Shown here: piece after piece, positions 7,433-7,584 of the stretch | Position numbering within the stretch: the first letter of the stretch is position 1 | Layout of the letters: each line of letters opens with the position of its first letter | Assembly (NCBI GenBank): GCA_964344135.1 | Contig: CAYFMF010000062.1 | Span: 1-7,584 of the forward strand | From: Thiopontia sp964344135 | Lineage (GTDB): Bacteria > Pseudomonadota > Gammaproteobacteria > GCF-002020875 | Length of the DNA: 7,584 bases | Direction of reading: 5' to 3' | Position numbers and translations under genes: made by a program | The notes under the pieces: model-generated | What the model saw: only the letters and a program-made list of their open reading frames with translations | Told to the model about the DNA's origin: nothing | Database searches by the model: none

Positions 7433-7435
7433 AAC

Positions 7436-7497
7436 TGCTAACAAGCGCATCAAAGGGACGCGCCAAAGGCGCGCGCCGCAGAGCATAAACGTTAGAA
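7436..7497 (+). other. attC-like (integron cassette) recombination site, candidate
   Basis: This 62-bp element begins with TGCTAAC and ends with GTTAGAA, so its ends carry the inverted CTAAC/GTTAG pair and the AAC/GTT core of attC simple sites. The centre folds as CGCGCC-AAA-GGCGCG (7459-7473), with two further GG/CC pairs beyond a 2-nt mismatch. The left arm AACAAGCGCATCAAAGGGA resembles the left arms of Vibrio and Pseudomonas attC sites. Length is within the known attC range (about 57-141 bp). Against the call, the R-box outer bases do not fully match RYYYAAC/GTTRRRY and the internal L-box pairing is poor. No integrase is in view. The plus-strand orientation would place the following PIN gene as the next cassette. 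It could instead be a degenerate site or another hairpin repeat. Confidence 0.5.
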
Positions 7498-7499
7498 TG

Positions 7500-7527
7500 T
7501 TGACAAAAAACAATCATATTGTACAAT
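7500..7527 (+). promoter_or_regulatory. Sigma-70 promoter of the PIN-domain gene
   Basis: TTGACA (7500-7505) matches the -35 consensus perfectly. After a 16-nt spacer comes TACAAT (7522-7527), five of six for the -10. The start of transcription would fall at about 7534-7535, on the ATG itself, which predicts a leaderless mRNA. The promoter lies just inside the DNA that follows the attC-like element. Confidence 0.72.
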
Positions 7528-7532
7528 TGTAC
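7518..7532. promoter_or_regulatory. Overlapping palindromes covering the -10 region, probable operator
   Basis: ATTGTAC occurs twice with one base between (7518-7524 and 7526-7532), creating two overlapping perfect palindromes: ATTGTACAAT (7518-7527) and GTACAATTGTAC (7521-7532). They cover the -10 box and reach almost to the transcription start, so a bound protein would repress. Toxin-antitoxin loci often have such autoregulatory operators. The regulator is not known. Confidence 0.5.
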
Positions 7533-7534
7533 TT

Positions 7535-7584
7535 ATGAATTTGATCGTAGATACAAACATATTTCTAGCAGTAGTACTGGATGA
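7535..7584 (+). CDS. PIN-domain (VapC-like) ribonuclease, N-terminal fragment cut by window end
   Basis: The first 16 codons give MNLIVDTNIFLAVVLD, the opening strand and first acidic site of PIN-domain nucleases (hydrophobic strand followed by DTN; D6 would be the first metal ligand). Many such proteins are toxins of VapBC systems that cleave tRNA or rRNA; solitary ones also exist. The ATG at 7535 is the only plausible start: the frame is closed by TAG at 7493 and has no ATG, GTG or TTG between. No Shine-Dalgarno precedes it, in line with a leaderless transcript. No antitoxin gene lies directly upstream, where vapB normally sits, so an antitoxin would have to follow or be absent. Codons are AT-rich compared with the nir operon. 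The remaining acidic residues of the active site lie outside the window, so activity cannot be judged. Confidence 0.72.
   Translation, partial: MNLIVDTNIFLAVVLD

Larger units (their letters stand above)
7181..7435. other. Non-coding stretch upstream of the nitrite/nitrate operon
   Basis: I see no convincing gene here. Open frames exist on both strands (87 codons at 7109-7372 plus, 94 codons at 7099-7383 minus), but they run over the promoter or enhancer, have no good ribosome site and resemble no family I know. The stretch holds an inverted repeat at 7222-7235, a hairpin at 7359-7372 and a pair of direct repeats between 7351 and 7432. It may carry further regulatory sites or decayed sequence. 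Confidence 0.55.

Noticed and set aside
1..7584. CRISPR array, tRNA, rRNA, transposase or riboswitch
   Set aside because: No regularly spaced repeats, tRNA-like folds, transposase frames or known riboswitch motifs were seen on either strand.

Overview
The window carries a four-gene, minus-strand nitrate/nitrite assimilation operon (about positions 7060 to 16, transcribed right to left), its upstream control region, and on the far right an abrupt change into a different kind of DNA with a possible integron-type attC site and the start of a plus-strand PIN-domain gene. The dense, moderately GC-rich coding, the sigma-54/NtrC promoter and the protein types suggest a proteobacterium, most likely a gammaproteobacterium. 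A sulfur-oxidising or related marine/sediment lineage is my guess from gene content and is not proven by the sequence.

Layout in transcription order: nirB (7029-4519), the large NADH-dependent siroheme nitrite reductase subunit; nirD (4490-4167), the small subunit, a Rieske protein with all four cluster ligands; a molybdopterin nitrate reductase of the NasA/NarB type (4143-1939); and a fused protein (1929-16) joining a DmsB-like four-cluster ferredoxin to a DmsC-like membrane anchor. Gaps are 28, 23 and 9 nt, and every gene has a clear Shine-Dalgarno sequence, so this is one operon. It may continue past the left edge, where no convincing terminator is visible.

Working model: the molybdoenzyme, which has no visible Tat signal, reduces nitrate in the cytoplasm. 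The adjacent fusion protein probably feeds it electrons from membrane quinol through four [4Fe-4S] clusters. This replaces the NADH-diaphorase or soluble ferredoxin partners of textbook assimilatory nitrate reductases. NirBD then reduces nitrite to ammonium with NADH.

Control region (7030-7435): a near-perfect sigma-54 promoter (7071-7087, minus strand) has a canonical NtrC-type site about 110 bp upstream of the predicted transcription start (7164-7180). This points to nitrogen-limitation control, that is, assimilation rather than respiration. The predicted start also shows that nirB begins at 7029, not at the earlier in-frame ATG at 7068. The rest of the region has short inverted and direct repeats but no convincing gene.

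Right edge (7436-7584): a 62-bp attC-like hairpin element with CTAAC/GTTAG ends is followed at once by AT-rich DNA. That DNA holds a strong sigma-70 promoter, overlapping palindromes, and an ATG so close to the -10 box that the mRNA would be leaderless. The encoded N-terminus is typical of PIN/VapC ribonucleases, cut by the window end.
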